Below, one piece after another: positions 6,671 through 15,422 of a stretch of DNA of 15,524 bases (its first letter is position 1; every line of letters starts with the position of its first letter). The DNA lies in the NCBI GenBank assembly GCA_947455805.1, contig CANGSN010000018.1, positions 1 to 15,524 on the forward strand, given 5' to 3'. A program made the position numbers and the translations under genes. The notes below the pieces were generated by a model that ran no database searches, was not told where the DNA came from, and was given only the letters and a program-made list of their open reading frames with translations. Source of the stretch: Planctomycetota bacterium. Its GTDB lineage: Bacteria; Planctomycetota; UBA1135; UBA2386.

Positions 6671-6708
6671 CTGAGAGCCCGTAGCATGATTTCTTCTCGG
6701 GCTCTCAG
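6671..6708. terminator. Hairpin 3, perfect 11-bp stem containing the stop codon of the secreted-protein gene
   Basis: CTGAGAGCCCG (6671-6681) and CGGGCTCTCAG (6698-6708) are perfect inverted repeats around a 16-base AT-richer loop. On the minus strand the first arm contains the TGA stop (6707-6705) of the secreted-protein gene, so a stem would form right at the end of translation. The arm tail and loop contain short A/T runs, but there is no classical U-tract after the stem on either strand. Confidence 0.55.
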
Positions 6709-8990
6709 CGGATCGTCATGTCGATCGTGTCCGACAAGTCGAGGAAGCCGAAGCAGTTCGCACCGCTGAAACCGTAGCCCTGGACCGAGAACACGAGACC
6801 GACCAACATCACGTCCGAAGGGATCGCGATCGACAGCGGGTTGGGCGCGAAGATCGGACCGTCGACACCGAGGAAGCAGTTGCAGCCCAGTGCCGCCAAC
6901 GACTGGTAGCCGACCGTTCCGAAGATCGTGCCGGACGGCAGCGCCGTGTTGACGGTGAAGGTGGCCGTCTCCCCGATCACCGAGGATCCACTCGCCGTGA
7001 TGCTCAGCGCGCCGCACTGCGTCGGGAACGTGCTGAAGAACGGGCCGGGCTGGTAGCCACCGTGATCCCAGACGATGGGATCGTTCGCGCCGTAGCCGAT
7101 CCCGCCGACAACGAAGCGGGAACTGGGCAGGCGACCACCGCTGTAGTAGGAGGCGATCCGCGAGTAGCCGTAGTTGCCGAGGGTCGCGAGCGGGGCCCGC
7201 GACTCGTCGATCCGCGGCACGGTGGCACCCGGGGGATACGCGATCGTCGTCGCGTAGACATCCGACTCGCTACCGTCCCATTCGCTGTATCCGACCAGGA
7301 AGCGCTTGTTGTCGCTGTCCACCTCGGGGAACGACTGATCGAGCGTGGCGAAGGCTCCGCCGGCTTCGGCCTGGCTGAGGTTCAGGTTCGCCAGCGTGCT
7401 CAGATTTCGGGAGAGCACGGTGCATACGATGTCCCGCTGCCCGCCGGCGCTGATTTCGTACGCGAGCAGGACGCGAGCGTCACCGCCGGCAACTTCGACA
7501 GGCGAACTGATCGACGGGCGCGTTTCGTCGTCCACGGTCGTCGCCACGGGAATCGGTCCCGCCATGATGCCGCCGCCGAACGTGATGCGTGCCGCCCAGA
7601 GGTTCTCGTCGAAAGGCGGCGAAGCCGAGGTGCGCTGCCAGACGACGTACCAATCCGCTGCATTCGTGGACTTGGAGATGCAGGGGAAGGTCTCGTTTTG
7701 CGAGCCGCTCGACAGCAGGGTCGCCGAGGAGCCCAGCAGGGTGCCGGTGGGCGACACCCGGCGGAAATAGATGTCGTGGTTGCCGATGACCGTCTGGCTC
7801 TCCCACACCACGCAGTAGCTGCTGTTGAAGGGGAACGGGTCACCGCCGATGTCGGGCCGCAACTTGGGCCCCGAGAAGCTGCTGCCGAAGCCATTGCGCT
7901 CGATCACGATCAGGGAGCTGGTCGTGCCGGTCTCGGTGACGGTGCGCGCCGAAATCTCGGCGAATGCGCCAGGCGGCTCGAGCTGGGCCACCACCATGAA
8001 GTTGCGCGCTTCGAGACTGCTGGCGACCTTCGGATCGATCCAGTTCGTGGACGTGAAGTCCAGTACGGCGAGCCCGCCGACGTTCGCCAGGTTGGCGTCC
8101 AGGACCTGCGCGTAGCAGTCCCAATCGGTGAAGCTCCACTGGCGGCGCCAGACGACGATCGAACGATCGGGTGCCTGCAGCGTCGCAACATCGGGGTCGC
8201 GCTGCAGCTGGGTCTGACCGCTGGCGAGGCTGGTGCGGGTGTTGATGATGGGATCGAGGACCAACGGCAGGCGAGCGTTGGCGACGAACTCCGCTGGAAT
8301 GGTGATGTGAGCGGAGTCACCATCCCACTCGATGGCCAGTGGCAGCCGCGCGCCGTCGGCATCGACGGCAACCGCCTTGCGATACTCGACGGCACCGAGT
8401 TCGTTGCGGAACTGCAGGCCATCAGCGAGCGCCGAGGCTGCGAGTTCGCCGCGCAACGCGATGTCGACGTGGACGGCGCCGCGGTTGGGCAGTCGCTCGA
8501 AGACGAGGGACTGTTCGATCGACGCGAGTTCGGTGGCGAACGTCTCCGTGATGGCGCCGCGGACGATGCGCACGACGCCGCGATCGACCTGTGGCTCGCC
8601 GTCGACGAGTTCGAGCAGCTGGCCGCCGACGCTGACGCTGGCAAGTTCGATCCGCAGCGGGAAGTTCTTGGGTGCCTCGCTGCCGAAGAAGGGAATGAAG
8701 GTCGTACCACGACCATCGAAACCTGCCTTCCAGTCGTGACCCTGGGCCCACAGGACTCCCGTGGTCGGACGATCGAACAACACCATCTCCGGCAGCCGTA
8801 TGGGCTGGCTGCTGCGCACCAAGGATGGTCGGAGGGAGGCGTCCGCGTCCGGCGGCAGCTGGCCATCCTGAGATGGCCCTGCCCGCCGTTGGGTCGGGGG
8901 CGGGGCAGCCGGAACAGCGATGTCGGGGACGGCCTGCTGGGCGACGAGCGACGCAGACAGGGCCAGCGCTACCGAGCGGATCGGGTTCAT
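6705..8990 (-). CDS. Large secreted protein with a predicted seven-repeat propeller and a planctomycete-style C-terminal domain
   Basis: Hypothetical exported protein of 761 aa. The Met at 8990 is followed by a signal peptide (R5, then a hydrophobic stretch of about 6-19); the frame is open 52 codons further up but without a plausible leader. A β-rich region at about 65-250 ends in ARLPLVLDP (239-247), the kind of YPL-DP ending that often precedes propellers in secreted planctomycete and myxobacterial proteins. Then come about seven units of 53-63 residues with the pattern P-x-V/I, then a hydrophobic VVW/VGY strand, then D-x-Y-A. They start near 266, 319, 379, 436, 491, 554 and 609, suggesting a seven-bladed β-propeller. 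The last ~105 residues form a separate β domain ending IDMTIR, with Cys pairs near 703/705 and 746. Function unknown; cell-surface or extracellular. Confidence 0.85.
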   Translation of the reverse strand: MNPIRSVALALSASLVAQQAVPDIAVPAAPPPTQRRAGPSQDGQLPPDADASLRPSLVRSSQPIRLPEMVLFDRPTTGVLWAQGHDWKAGFDGRGTTFIPFFGSEAPKNFPLRIELASVSVGGQLLELVDGEPQVDRGVVRIVRGAITETFATELASIEQSLVFERLPNRGAVHVDIALRGELAASALADGLQFRNELGAVEYRKAVAVDADGARLPLAIEWDGDSAHITIPAEFVANARLPLVLDPIINTRTSLASGQTQLQRDPDVATLQAPDRSIVVWRRQWSFTDWDCYAQVLDANLANVGGLAVLDFTSTNWIDPKVASSLEARNFMVVAQLEPPGAFAEISARTVTETGTTSSLIVIERNGFGSSFSGPKLRPDIGGDPFPFNSSYCVVWESQTVIGNHDIYFRRVSPTGTLLGSSATLLSSGSQNETFPCISKSTNAADWYVVWQRTSASPPFDENLWAARITFGGGIMAGPIPVATTVDDETRPSISSPVEVAGGDARVLLAYEISAGGQRDIVCTVLSRNLSTLANLNLSQAEAGGAFATLDQSFPEVDSDNKRFLVGYSEWDGSESDVYATTIAYPPGATVPRIDESRAPLATLGNYGYSRIASYYSGGRLPSSRFVVGGIGYGANDPIVWDHGGYQPGPFFSTFPTQCGALSITASGSSVIGETATFTVNTALPSGTIFGTVGYQSLAALGCNCFLGVDGPIFAPNPLSIAIPSDVMLVGLVFSVQGYGFSGANCFGFLDLSDTIDMTIR

Positions 8991-9012
8991 GAGGATCGAC
9001 GAGGTCTCAGCA

Positions 9013-9096
9013 GTGTGTGTGATCGAGGAGCTTGATGACGACGCGCACGACGGCGTCACCAGCAAGAGCGACGCACGCTCGGGATCGACACACACA
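9013..9096. promoter_or_regulatory. GT/CA-rich inverted arms upstream of the secreted-protein gene
   Basis: GTGTGTGTGATCG at 9013-9025 and GATCGACACACACA at 9083-9096 are near-inverted copies, with one base of offset in the TCGA core, separated by 57 bases. They lie 23-106 bases upstream of the secreted-protein start. They could be paired operator sites or a long-range stem in the 5' leader; simple-repeat coincidence is also possible. Confidence 0.25.
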
Positions 9097-9223
9097 AAAT
9101 TCCGCCGCCGCCCCGGAGCACCACCAAGCACCGACTGCTCCCCCATGCGTGCGCCAAGTCCGCCAGCAGCGGGGTGGTTTCGATGCAGCTGCTGCGCAAC
9201 CAGCAGCAGGCAACCGCAACTCC

Positions 9224-9247
9224 GACGCCGGCGCCGACGCCGGCGCC
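9224..9247. repeat. Tandem 12-bp duplication
   Basis: GACGCCGGCGCC occurs twice in direct succession (9224-9235, 9236-9247). It sits where the GC3-rich minus-strand reading frame appears to switch, so slippage here could have created a frameshift. Confidence 0.55.
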
Positions 9248-9556
9248 ACCAGCCCGTGCCCCCCGAGTTCCCATGCCGCGTCGACGGTGCCGCGACCTCC
9301 GACGCACGTGGTCACCACCTTGGCCCGACGCCACCTGACGGAGCCGACCGGGCCACGGCGCCGCCTGAGGTCGATGGCTGCGCGTTCGACCTCGGCAACA
9401 GCCAGCGCGGCGTTGGGCCTGCCCATGCTGCCCATGGCAGCTCACAGGCTTGGGCGCGCAGCGATGGCCGAACTCCCTGGGCAAACCTGCGACGGGCCCG
9501 CTCCCGTCCCGCACACCCGTGAGGCCGGAGACCTTGGCGGATGCAATCGGACCGAG

Positions 9557-10129
9557 CTACTCCGGCCGATCGTCGGCCACCACCACGAACGGCACCAGCA
9601 GCGGCTCGCCGGCAGTCGGTTTCGGGTTGCGGCGGAAGCGGCGACCGTCGTGCAGCACCCAGACCAGCACGCCGTCGTGGCGTTCGGTGCGGGCGACCAG
9701 CGGCCGCAGCTCGGCGTCCGGGCAATCGAGATCTTCGGCGGCGGCGTTGCGCGGCGTCGGACGCGGCACGACCGGAGTCAGTTCGATCGCCGCTTCGACG
9801 GGCCCGCGTCGGCTGCGGTTCTGGTCGCTGGCCAGGGTTGCCTTCGGGGCCACCGCGTCATTCGAGGCCAGCGCGACCTCTGGGGACCGGGCCGACAGCG
9901 CGCTCACCGCGCCCTCCGGCAGGCGGGACGCGGCATCGTTGCCGCGTTCGTCGGGGTTCGTCGGCGCGCGCTTGGCGACCGCGGGATCGAGGCGCTCGGT
10001 CGACGGCGCTGCCGCGGTGGTCGGTTCCACCGGGGACGTGCCATCACGGCAGGCGAGGAACGGGTTGCCGACGCACAAGGCGCCGAACAGCACCACCATC
10101 GCCATCCACAAACACAGCTTCTGCTGCAT
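9557..10129 (-). CDS. Small exported or membrane-anchored Pro/Ala-rich protein, unknown function
   Basis: Hypothetical protein of 190 aa. It starts with a short basic-hydrophobic leader (K4, then hydrophobic residues about 5-20). FLAC at 24-27 resembles a lipobox but has Phe rather than Leu at -3, so it may be a lipoprotein (Cys27), a cleaved signal peptide or a membrane anchor. Residues about 30-130 are low-complexity, rich in Ala, Pro, Ser and charged residues, and probably a disordered linker. The C-terminal ~55 residues look folded, with VLVWVLHDGRRF (154-165) and LLVPFVVVAD (177-186) as likely β-strands. I recognise no family. It is monocistronic and divergent from lysS; a TATCCT box lies 14 bases ahead of the ATG. 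Confidence 0.7.
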   Translation of the reverse strand: MQQKLCLWMAMVVLFGALCVGNPFLACRDGTSPVEPTTAAAPSTERLDPAVAKRAPTNPDERGNDAASRLPEGAVSALSARSPEVALASNDAVAPKATLASDQNRSRRGPVEAAIELTPVVPRPTPRNAAAEDLDCPDAELRPLVARTERHDGVLVWVLHDGRRFRRNPKPTAGEPLLVPFVVVADDRPE

Positions 10130-10143
10130 GTGAGGGTCGAACA

Positions 10144-10149
10144 GGATAC
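10144..10149 (-). promoter_or_regulatory. Possible -10 box of the 190-aa protein gene
   Basis: Minus-strand TATCCT, followed by GTTCGACC, lies 14 bases before the ATG at 10129. Over 14 bases it differs at only two positions from the element ahead of ppa (757-770). No -35 match is seen. Confidence 0.35.
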
Positions 10150-10235
10150 GGCGACCAACGCCCGGCCGGCTCAGGTTTTTCGCGCCCCGATGCCATCGGC
10201 AGGAACGCTCGCTTTCCCCGACCCGGCGATGCCCC

Positions 10236-10241
10236 TAGGAT
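10236..10241 (+). promoter_or_regulatory. Possible -10 box of lysS
   Basis: TAGGAT followed by CGCCCGC lies 33 bases ahead of the lysS GTG. A weak -35-like TTTCCC (10213-10218) has the correct 17-base spacing. This would give a leader of about 25 bases that includes the GAGGA ribosome-binding site. Confidence 0.35.
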
Positions 10242-10264
10242 CGCCCGCTTCCCTCTGACGAGCC

Positions 10265-10269
10265 GAGGA
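10265..10269 (+). promoter_or_regulatory. Shine-Dalgarno sequence of lysS
   Basis: GAGGA ends 5 bases before GTG 10275. It is one of the few clear Shine-Dalgarno matches in the window and supports the GTG start. Confidence 0.55.
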
Positions 10270-10274
10270 CGCTG

Positions 10275-11738
10275 GTGACCGACGGGATCGCGAACGACCG
10301 ACTGGAGAAGCTGCAGGCGCTGCGGGCCGCCGGGCAGGACCCTTTCCCCGCCCGAGTTACGCGTGGCCAACCGATCGCCGAGCTGCTGTCGGATTTTGCC
10401 GCAAAGCACGGGCAGACGGCGACCGTCGCCGGCCGCCTCGGCCAGATCCGCGACTTCGGCAAACTTCGCTTCGCGCACGTCGCCGATCGCACCGGCAGCC
10501 TGCAGGTCGGCTTCCAGCGCGACAGCATGCCGGCGTTCTGGCCGAACCGCCGCCTGGTCGAGGGCAACGACCTGGTCAGCATCACCGGCAAGCTCGGCAC
10601 GACGCAGAAGGGCGAGCCGACGTTGTGGGCCGAAGAGGTGACGCTGGCGAGCAAGTCGCTGCGGCCCGCGCCGGAGAAGTGGCACGGCCTGCAGGACCAG
10701 GAACAGCGCTACCGCATGCGCTACGTCGACCTGTTCGCCAACCCCGAGGTGCGGCAGTCGTTCGCGCTGCGCAGCCGCATCGTGCGCGAGGTGCGCGCCT
10801 ACTTCGACTCGCTCGACTACCTGGAGGTCGAGACGCCGATCCTCCAGCCGATCTTCGGCGGCGCGTCGGCGCGGCCGTTCGTGACCCACCACAACGCGCT
10901 CGACATGCAGCTCTACCTGCGCATCGCGCCAGAGCTGTACCTGAAGCGCCTGATCGTCGGCGGCATGGAGCGCGTCTACGAGATCGGCCGCGTGTTCCGC
11001 AACGAGGGCATCAGCACCCGGCACAACCCGGAGTTCACGATGCTCGAGAGCTACGAGGCGTGGGCCGACTACCGCGACATCATGGCCCGCGTCGAGGGCC
11101 TGTTCGCGCACCTGGTCGAACGCGTGCTCGCCGGCAACGGCACGGTGGCCTTCCGCGAGAAGCAGTACGACCTGAAGCCGCCGTTCCAGAAGGCGCGCTA
11201 CCTCGACCTGTTCGCGCAGCAGAACCCCGGCGTCGACTGGTTCGACCACCCGAGCTGCCTCGCGCGCGCCCGGCAGCTGGGCCTGAAGACCGACGGCATC
11301 GAGCCGCACAAGCTCGCCAACGACGTGTTCGAGGCGACGGTCGAGGACACGCTGCAGGGCCCGATCTTCGTGCACGACTATCCGGTGGCGATCAGCCCGC
11401 TGGCGAAGCGCATGGCCGACGACCCGCGCGTCACCGAACGCTTCGAGCTGTTCGTCGCCGGCATGGAGCTCGGCAACGCGTTCAGCGAACTGAACGACCC
11501 GATCGACCAGCAGCAGCGCTTCGAGGAGCAGGTCGCGCACAAGGACGACGAGACGCCGGGCGAAGTCGACCTCGACTACGTCACCGCGTTGGAGTTCGGC
11601 ATGCCGCCGGCCGGCGGCCTCGGCATCGGCATCGACCGCCTGTGCATGCTGCTGACCGGCTCGACGTCGATCCGCGACGTCGTGCTGTTCCCGCTGCTGC
11701 GCCGCCAGGAAGCCACCCCGCCGCCCGCCGAGTCGTGA
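10275..11738 (+). CDS. lysS: Lysyl-tRNA synthetase, class II
   Basis: Charges tRNA-Lys with lysine in the cytoplasm. The protein has 487 aa, the usual length for bacterial LysRS. An N-terminal OB-fold anticodon-binding domain lies at about 48-125 (VAGRLGQIRDFGKLRFAHVAD). The class II catalytic core follows: motif 1 ends in EVETPILQPIFGGASARPF (184-202), motif 2 is RVFRNEGIS...HNPEFTMLESYEAW (239-263), and motif 3 is GLGIGIDRLCMLLTGS (448-463) with the conserved Arg 455. The start is GTG at 10275 with a GAGGA ribosome-binding site. Its TGA overlaps the GTG of the following permease gene in a GTGA junction. lysS next to Lol transporter genes is an arrangement I know from delta-type proteobacteria and relatives. 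Confidence 0.97.
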   Translation: MTDGIANDRLEKLQALRAAGQDPFPARVTRGQPIAELLSDFAAKHGQTATVAGRLGQIRDFGKLRFAHVADRTGSLQVGFQRDSMPAFWPNRRLVEGNDLVSITGKLGTTQKGEPTLWAEEVTLASKSLRPAPEKWHGLQDQEQRYRMRYVDLFANPEVRQSFALRSRIVREVRAYFDSLDYLEVETPILQPIFGGASARPFVTHHNALDMQLYLRIAPELYLKRLIVGGMERVYEIGRVFRNEGISTRHNPEFTMLESYEAWADYRDIMARVEGLFAHLVERVLAGNGTVAFREKQYDLKPPFQKARYLDLFAQQNPGVDWFDHPSCLARARQLGLKTDGIEPHKLANDVFEATVEDTLQGPIFVHDYPVAISPLAKRMADDPRVTERFELFVAGMELGNAFSELNDPIDQQQRFEEQVAHKDDETPGEVDLDYVTALEFGMPPAGGLGIGIDRLCMLLTGSTSIRDVVLFPLLRRQEATPPPAES

Positions 11739-13215
11739 TCGCTGCGTTCAGTCCGTTCCTGGCGTGGCGCTACTTCGTGCAGCGCCGCATCAACTGGCTC
11801 AGCACCGCCGGCGTGATGTTCGCGGTGTGGGCGATGCTGCTCGTCGACAGCGTGTTCACCGGCTTCGTCAGCAGCATCCGCCAGGACGTCGCCAACAGCT
11901 CGCCGCACCTCCTGGTCACCGACCTGCCGCACGACACCGACTACCAGGTGCTGCAGCCGGTGATCGAAGCGGTCGAAGGCGTCGCCAGCTCGGCGCCGCG
12001 CCTGCGCCACTACGGCCTGCTGCAGCCGCTGCGCGCGCCGCAGACGATCAACCGCTCCGGCAGCTCGCAGATCGACTTCGACCACGCGCGTTCGGGCTTC
12101 GCGCTGCTGCTCGGCGTCGATCCGGCGCGCGAACTGGCGACCGGCAACCTGCGCGACTGGCTGGCGCGGGAGTCGCCGTTCGGCACCGGCAGCTCGCCGC
12201 TGCAGGGCAACCGGCTCGAGCAGTATCCGTTCGCCGACGTCGACGAGCGCCAGTTCGGCTTCTTCGGCCTGCCCGGTGCCGTCGACTGGGCCGCCCGCAA
12301 GCGCGCCGGGCTGCCGATCGAACCCGACGTCACCGACCACCGCAGCAACACGCCGGGTGTGCTGTTCGGCTACGAACGCGCACTGCGCCTGCCATGGCTG
12401 CGGCACGGCGACCCGATGGAGCTGGTCTGCGTGTCGTTCACCGAGGCCGGCGGCAAGGTGACGCTGCACACGCATCCGAGCCGCGTCGCGTTCGCCGGCT
12501 GCTACGCCACCGGCCACCGCGGCTTCGACGAACCGACCGTGCTGCTGCCGATCGAGACGCTGCGCACGATGCTCGGCGCCGACGCCGCCGATCCGGACAG
12601 CGTAGCACTGGTCACCGACGTCGCCGTGCGCGTGCGCGAGTCGGTAGGCCCCGATGCACTGCCCGCACTGCAGCGCCGCCTGCGCGACGCCGTGCAGAAG
12701 GCGTTGGGCGGCAAGACCTGCTCGGTGCTCGACTGGCGCGAACAGAACCCGGTGATGCTCGGCGCCATCGCTTCGGAACAGGCGATGATGCAGTTCGTGC
12801 TCTTCGTCGTGATGATCGTCGCCGCGACGGTGATCTTCGCGACGCTGCACCTGATGGTCGTGCAGAAGACGCGCGACATCGGCATCCTGGCGTCGCTCGG
12901 CGGCTCGCCTCGTTCGATCGGCGCCGTCTTCCTCGGCAACGGCTTCGCGGTCGCGGCGATCGGCACCGTGCTCGGCGTGGCCCTCGGCGTCGTCTCGGTG
13001 CGGTTCCTGAACCCGGTCAACGAGTGGCTCTACGCCACCTGCGGGCTCGAACTGTTCCCCCGCGCGCTGTTCGACCTGAGCGGCATCCCGGTGCGGCTCG
13101 AACCATCGTGGATCGCGTCGGTCGCGATCGGCGCCATGCTGCTGTCGTTGTTCGTCGCGTGGCTGCCCGCCCGCAAGGCCGCGCGCTTGCACCCCGTCCA
13201 AGCCCTGTCGCACGA

Positions 13216-13219
<4 letters not shown>
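11735..13219 (+). CDS. lolC: LolC/LolE-family lipoprotein-export permease (FtsX/MacB fold), first copy
   Basis: Inner-membrane subunit of an ABC transporter that extracts lipoproteins for delivery to the outer membrane. The protein has 494 aa with one N-terminal helix (about 22-44), a periplasmic domain of some 300 residues, and three C-terminal helices (about 350-374, 396-424, 458-478). The cytoplasmic coupling segment KTRDIGILASLGGS (378-391) after the second helix contacts the ATPase, and WLPARKAARLHPVQAL (476-491) is the standard C-terminus. It is longer than E. coli LolC (about 400 aa), the excess being periplasmic. The start is GTG at 11735, sharing four bases with the lysS stop; the stop shares ATGA with the ATPase gene. 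LolC versus LolE identity is assigned only from gene order. Confidence 0.9.
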
Positions 13220-13910
<691 letters not shown>

Positions 13911-13911
<1 letters not shown>

Positions 13912-15386
13912 TGGAGGAGATCGTCCACGCCCTGCTCGGCCTGCAGGTCGGTCTGACCACGGCGATCGCGCTGCTGCTCGTCGTCGGCTTGCTGCTGTTC
14001 AAGCTGCTGCAGGCCGGTTCGGTGCTGATCGCCGGGCCGAAGTACGCGCAGTTCCTGGCGATCCGCTACCTGCTGACGCGGCCGATCAACCTGGTTGGCA
14101 TGCTCGGCATCACCGTCGGCGTGTGGGCGCTCGTCGTCGTCGTCTCGTTGTTCTCCGGCGTGCTGTCGGTGCTCGAGGGCCACCTGCACGCGGCGACCGG
14201 CGATTGCGTCGCCACCGGCGTGCCGCCGTGGGCGCCGTGGCCGAAGCTCGACGCTGCGCTGCGCGACGATGCCAACGTCGCCGCCACCGCCCCGCGCTTG
14301 CTGCACTACGGCCTGCTGGTGCGGCCGGGCCATCGGCCGCCGCCGCTGCCGTTGCCGGGCCGCGGCGCCCTGCACGGCGGCGACCAGCCGTTCCTGTTCG
14401 TGCTCGGCGTCGACCCCGCGGCGGAAGCCGAGGTGACCGGCTTCCGGCAATGGCTGCACGACCCGGCGATCCCGCCCGAACTGCGCGCACCCGACGCCAG
14501 CAACCCGCTGGCGCCACGCGACGGCCTGCCGACCGTGCTGGTCGGCCTGCAGCGAATGCAGCGCGAAGGTCTGCGCGTCGGCGACCGCGTCGTCTGGACG
14601 ACGGCGCGGCTGGTGCCCGACAGCCAGGGCAACGCCACGCCCGAGAAGCTGCAGGTCGAGCTGGTCGTCGGCGGCGCCTTCAAGAGCGCCCACGGCGGCT
14701 TCGACGGCAACAACGTGTTCCTCGCCCTCGACACGATGCGCGGCCAGCTCGCCGCCGACGACGCGCAATCGGTGCAGGAGATCGTCGTGCGCTTGCACGA
14801 CGCCGGCGACGCCGCGCTGCTGGCCACCGCCGAACGCCTGCAGCGTGCACTGCACCGCGCCACCGAGCGAATGGACCGCGGCTACGGCACGGTGATGACG
14901 TGGCGGGAGAAGAACGCCAACTTCCTGGCGTCGGTCGAACACCAACGCGGGCTGCTGAAGATCGTGTTGATCGTCATCATGGTCATAGCCGCATTCCTGA
15001 TGCTGGCGACGCTGTCGATGATGGTCACCGAGAAGACCGGCGACATCGGCATCCTGACCGCGATGGGCGGCACGCCGCGCGGCGTCACTTCGGTGTTCCT
15101 CGCCTGCGGCATCGTCATCACGCTGGTCGGCACCGGCGTCGGGCTCGCGACCGGCTGCCTGACCGCGGTCTACCTCGAGGAAGTGCGGCAGGCGGTGCGC
15201 TGGGCCACCGGCGTCGACCTGTTCCCGCTCGACGTCTACAACCTCGACCGCGTGCCCTACAGCATCGAGCCGCTGTGGCTGCTGCAGGTCACGCTGGCGG
15301 CGCTGGCGGTCGGCTTCCTGGTGTCGTTCCTTCCCGCCCGGCGCGCGTCGCGGCAAGATCCGCTGGTGTCGCTGCGCGGCATCTGA
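13911..15386 (+). CDS. lolE: LolC/LolE-family lipoprotein-export permease, second copy, with an extra N-terminal helix
   Basis: Second membrane subunit of the same transporter, 491 aa. It is clearly paralogous to the first permease: APRLLHYGLL (127-136) versus APRLRHYGLL, FLFVLGVDPA versus FALLLGVDPA, TWREKNANFL versus DWREQNPVML, and EKTGDIGILTAMGG (374-387) in the coupling loop. It differs in having an additional hydrophobic helix at about 12-36 ahead of the usual first helix (about 60-84), so five membrane segments are predicted instead of four. The C-terminal helices are at about 349-373, 394-422 and 452-474, ending FLPARRASRQDPLVSL. Two unlike permeases around one ATPase gene imply a LolCDE heterodimer. 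ATG 13911 overlaps the lolD TGA by one base. Confidence 0.9.
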
Positions 15387-15422
15387 GCGGACGGGCTCGG
15401 GGCGCGGCGCCCTCCCACCCCC

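Larger units (their letters stand above)
8991..9556. other. 566-bp stretch without a convincing intact gene
   Basis: No frame gives a recognisable protein. On the minus strand, a frame from ATG 9435 has high third-position GC for about 75 codons and then loses it. Around 9220 the GC3-rich signal passes to another minus-strand frame that stops near 9056. This could be a frameshifted remnant of a gene, or chance in GC-rich DNA. It holds a 12-bp tandem repeat (9224-9247) and GT/CA-rich inverted arms (9013-9025 and 9083-9096). The part next to 8990 must also carry the promoter and leader of the secreted-protein gene, but no clear -35/-10 is visible. Confidence 0.5.

Noticed and set aside
8991..9146. 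52-codon upstream extension of the secreted protein
   Set aside because: Contains a poly-Ser stretch and no leader; the Met at 8990 is directly followed by a good signal peptide.
9007..9435. 142-aa minus-strand frame as a gene
   Set aside because: Codon bias is gene-like only in the first half, and no motif is recognisable; kept only as a possible remnant.
9032..10258. 408-aa plus-strand frame
   Set aside because: Shadow opposite the 190-aa protein, rich in Arg, His and Gln, with no recognisable domain and no start signal.
15399..15413. GC-rich palindrome after the second permease as a terminator
   Set aside because: The stem is only about 4 bp with a realistic loop and no U-tract follows; the downstream lipoprotein is more likely part of the same operon.
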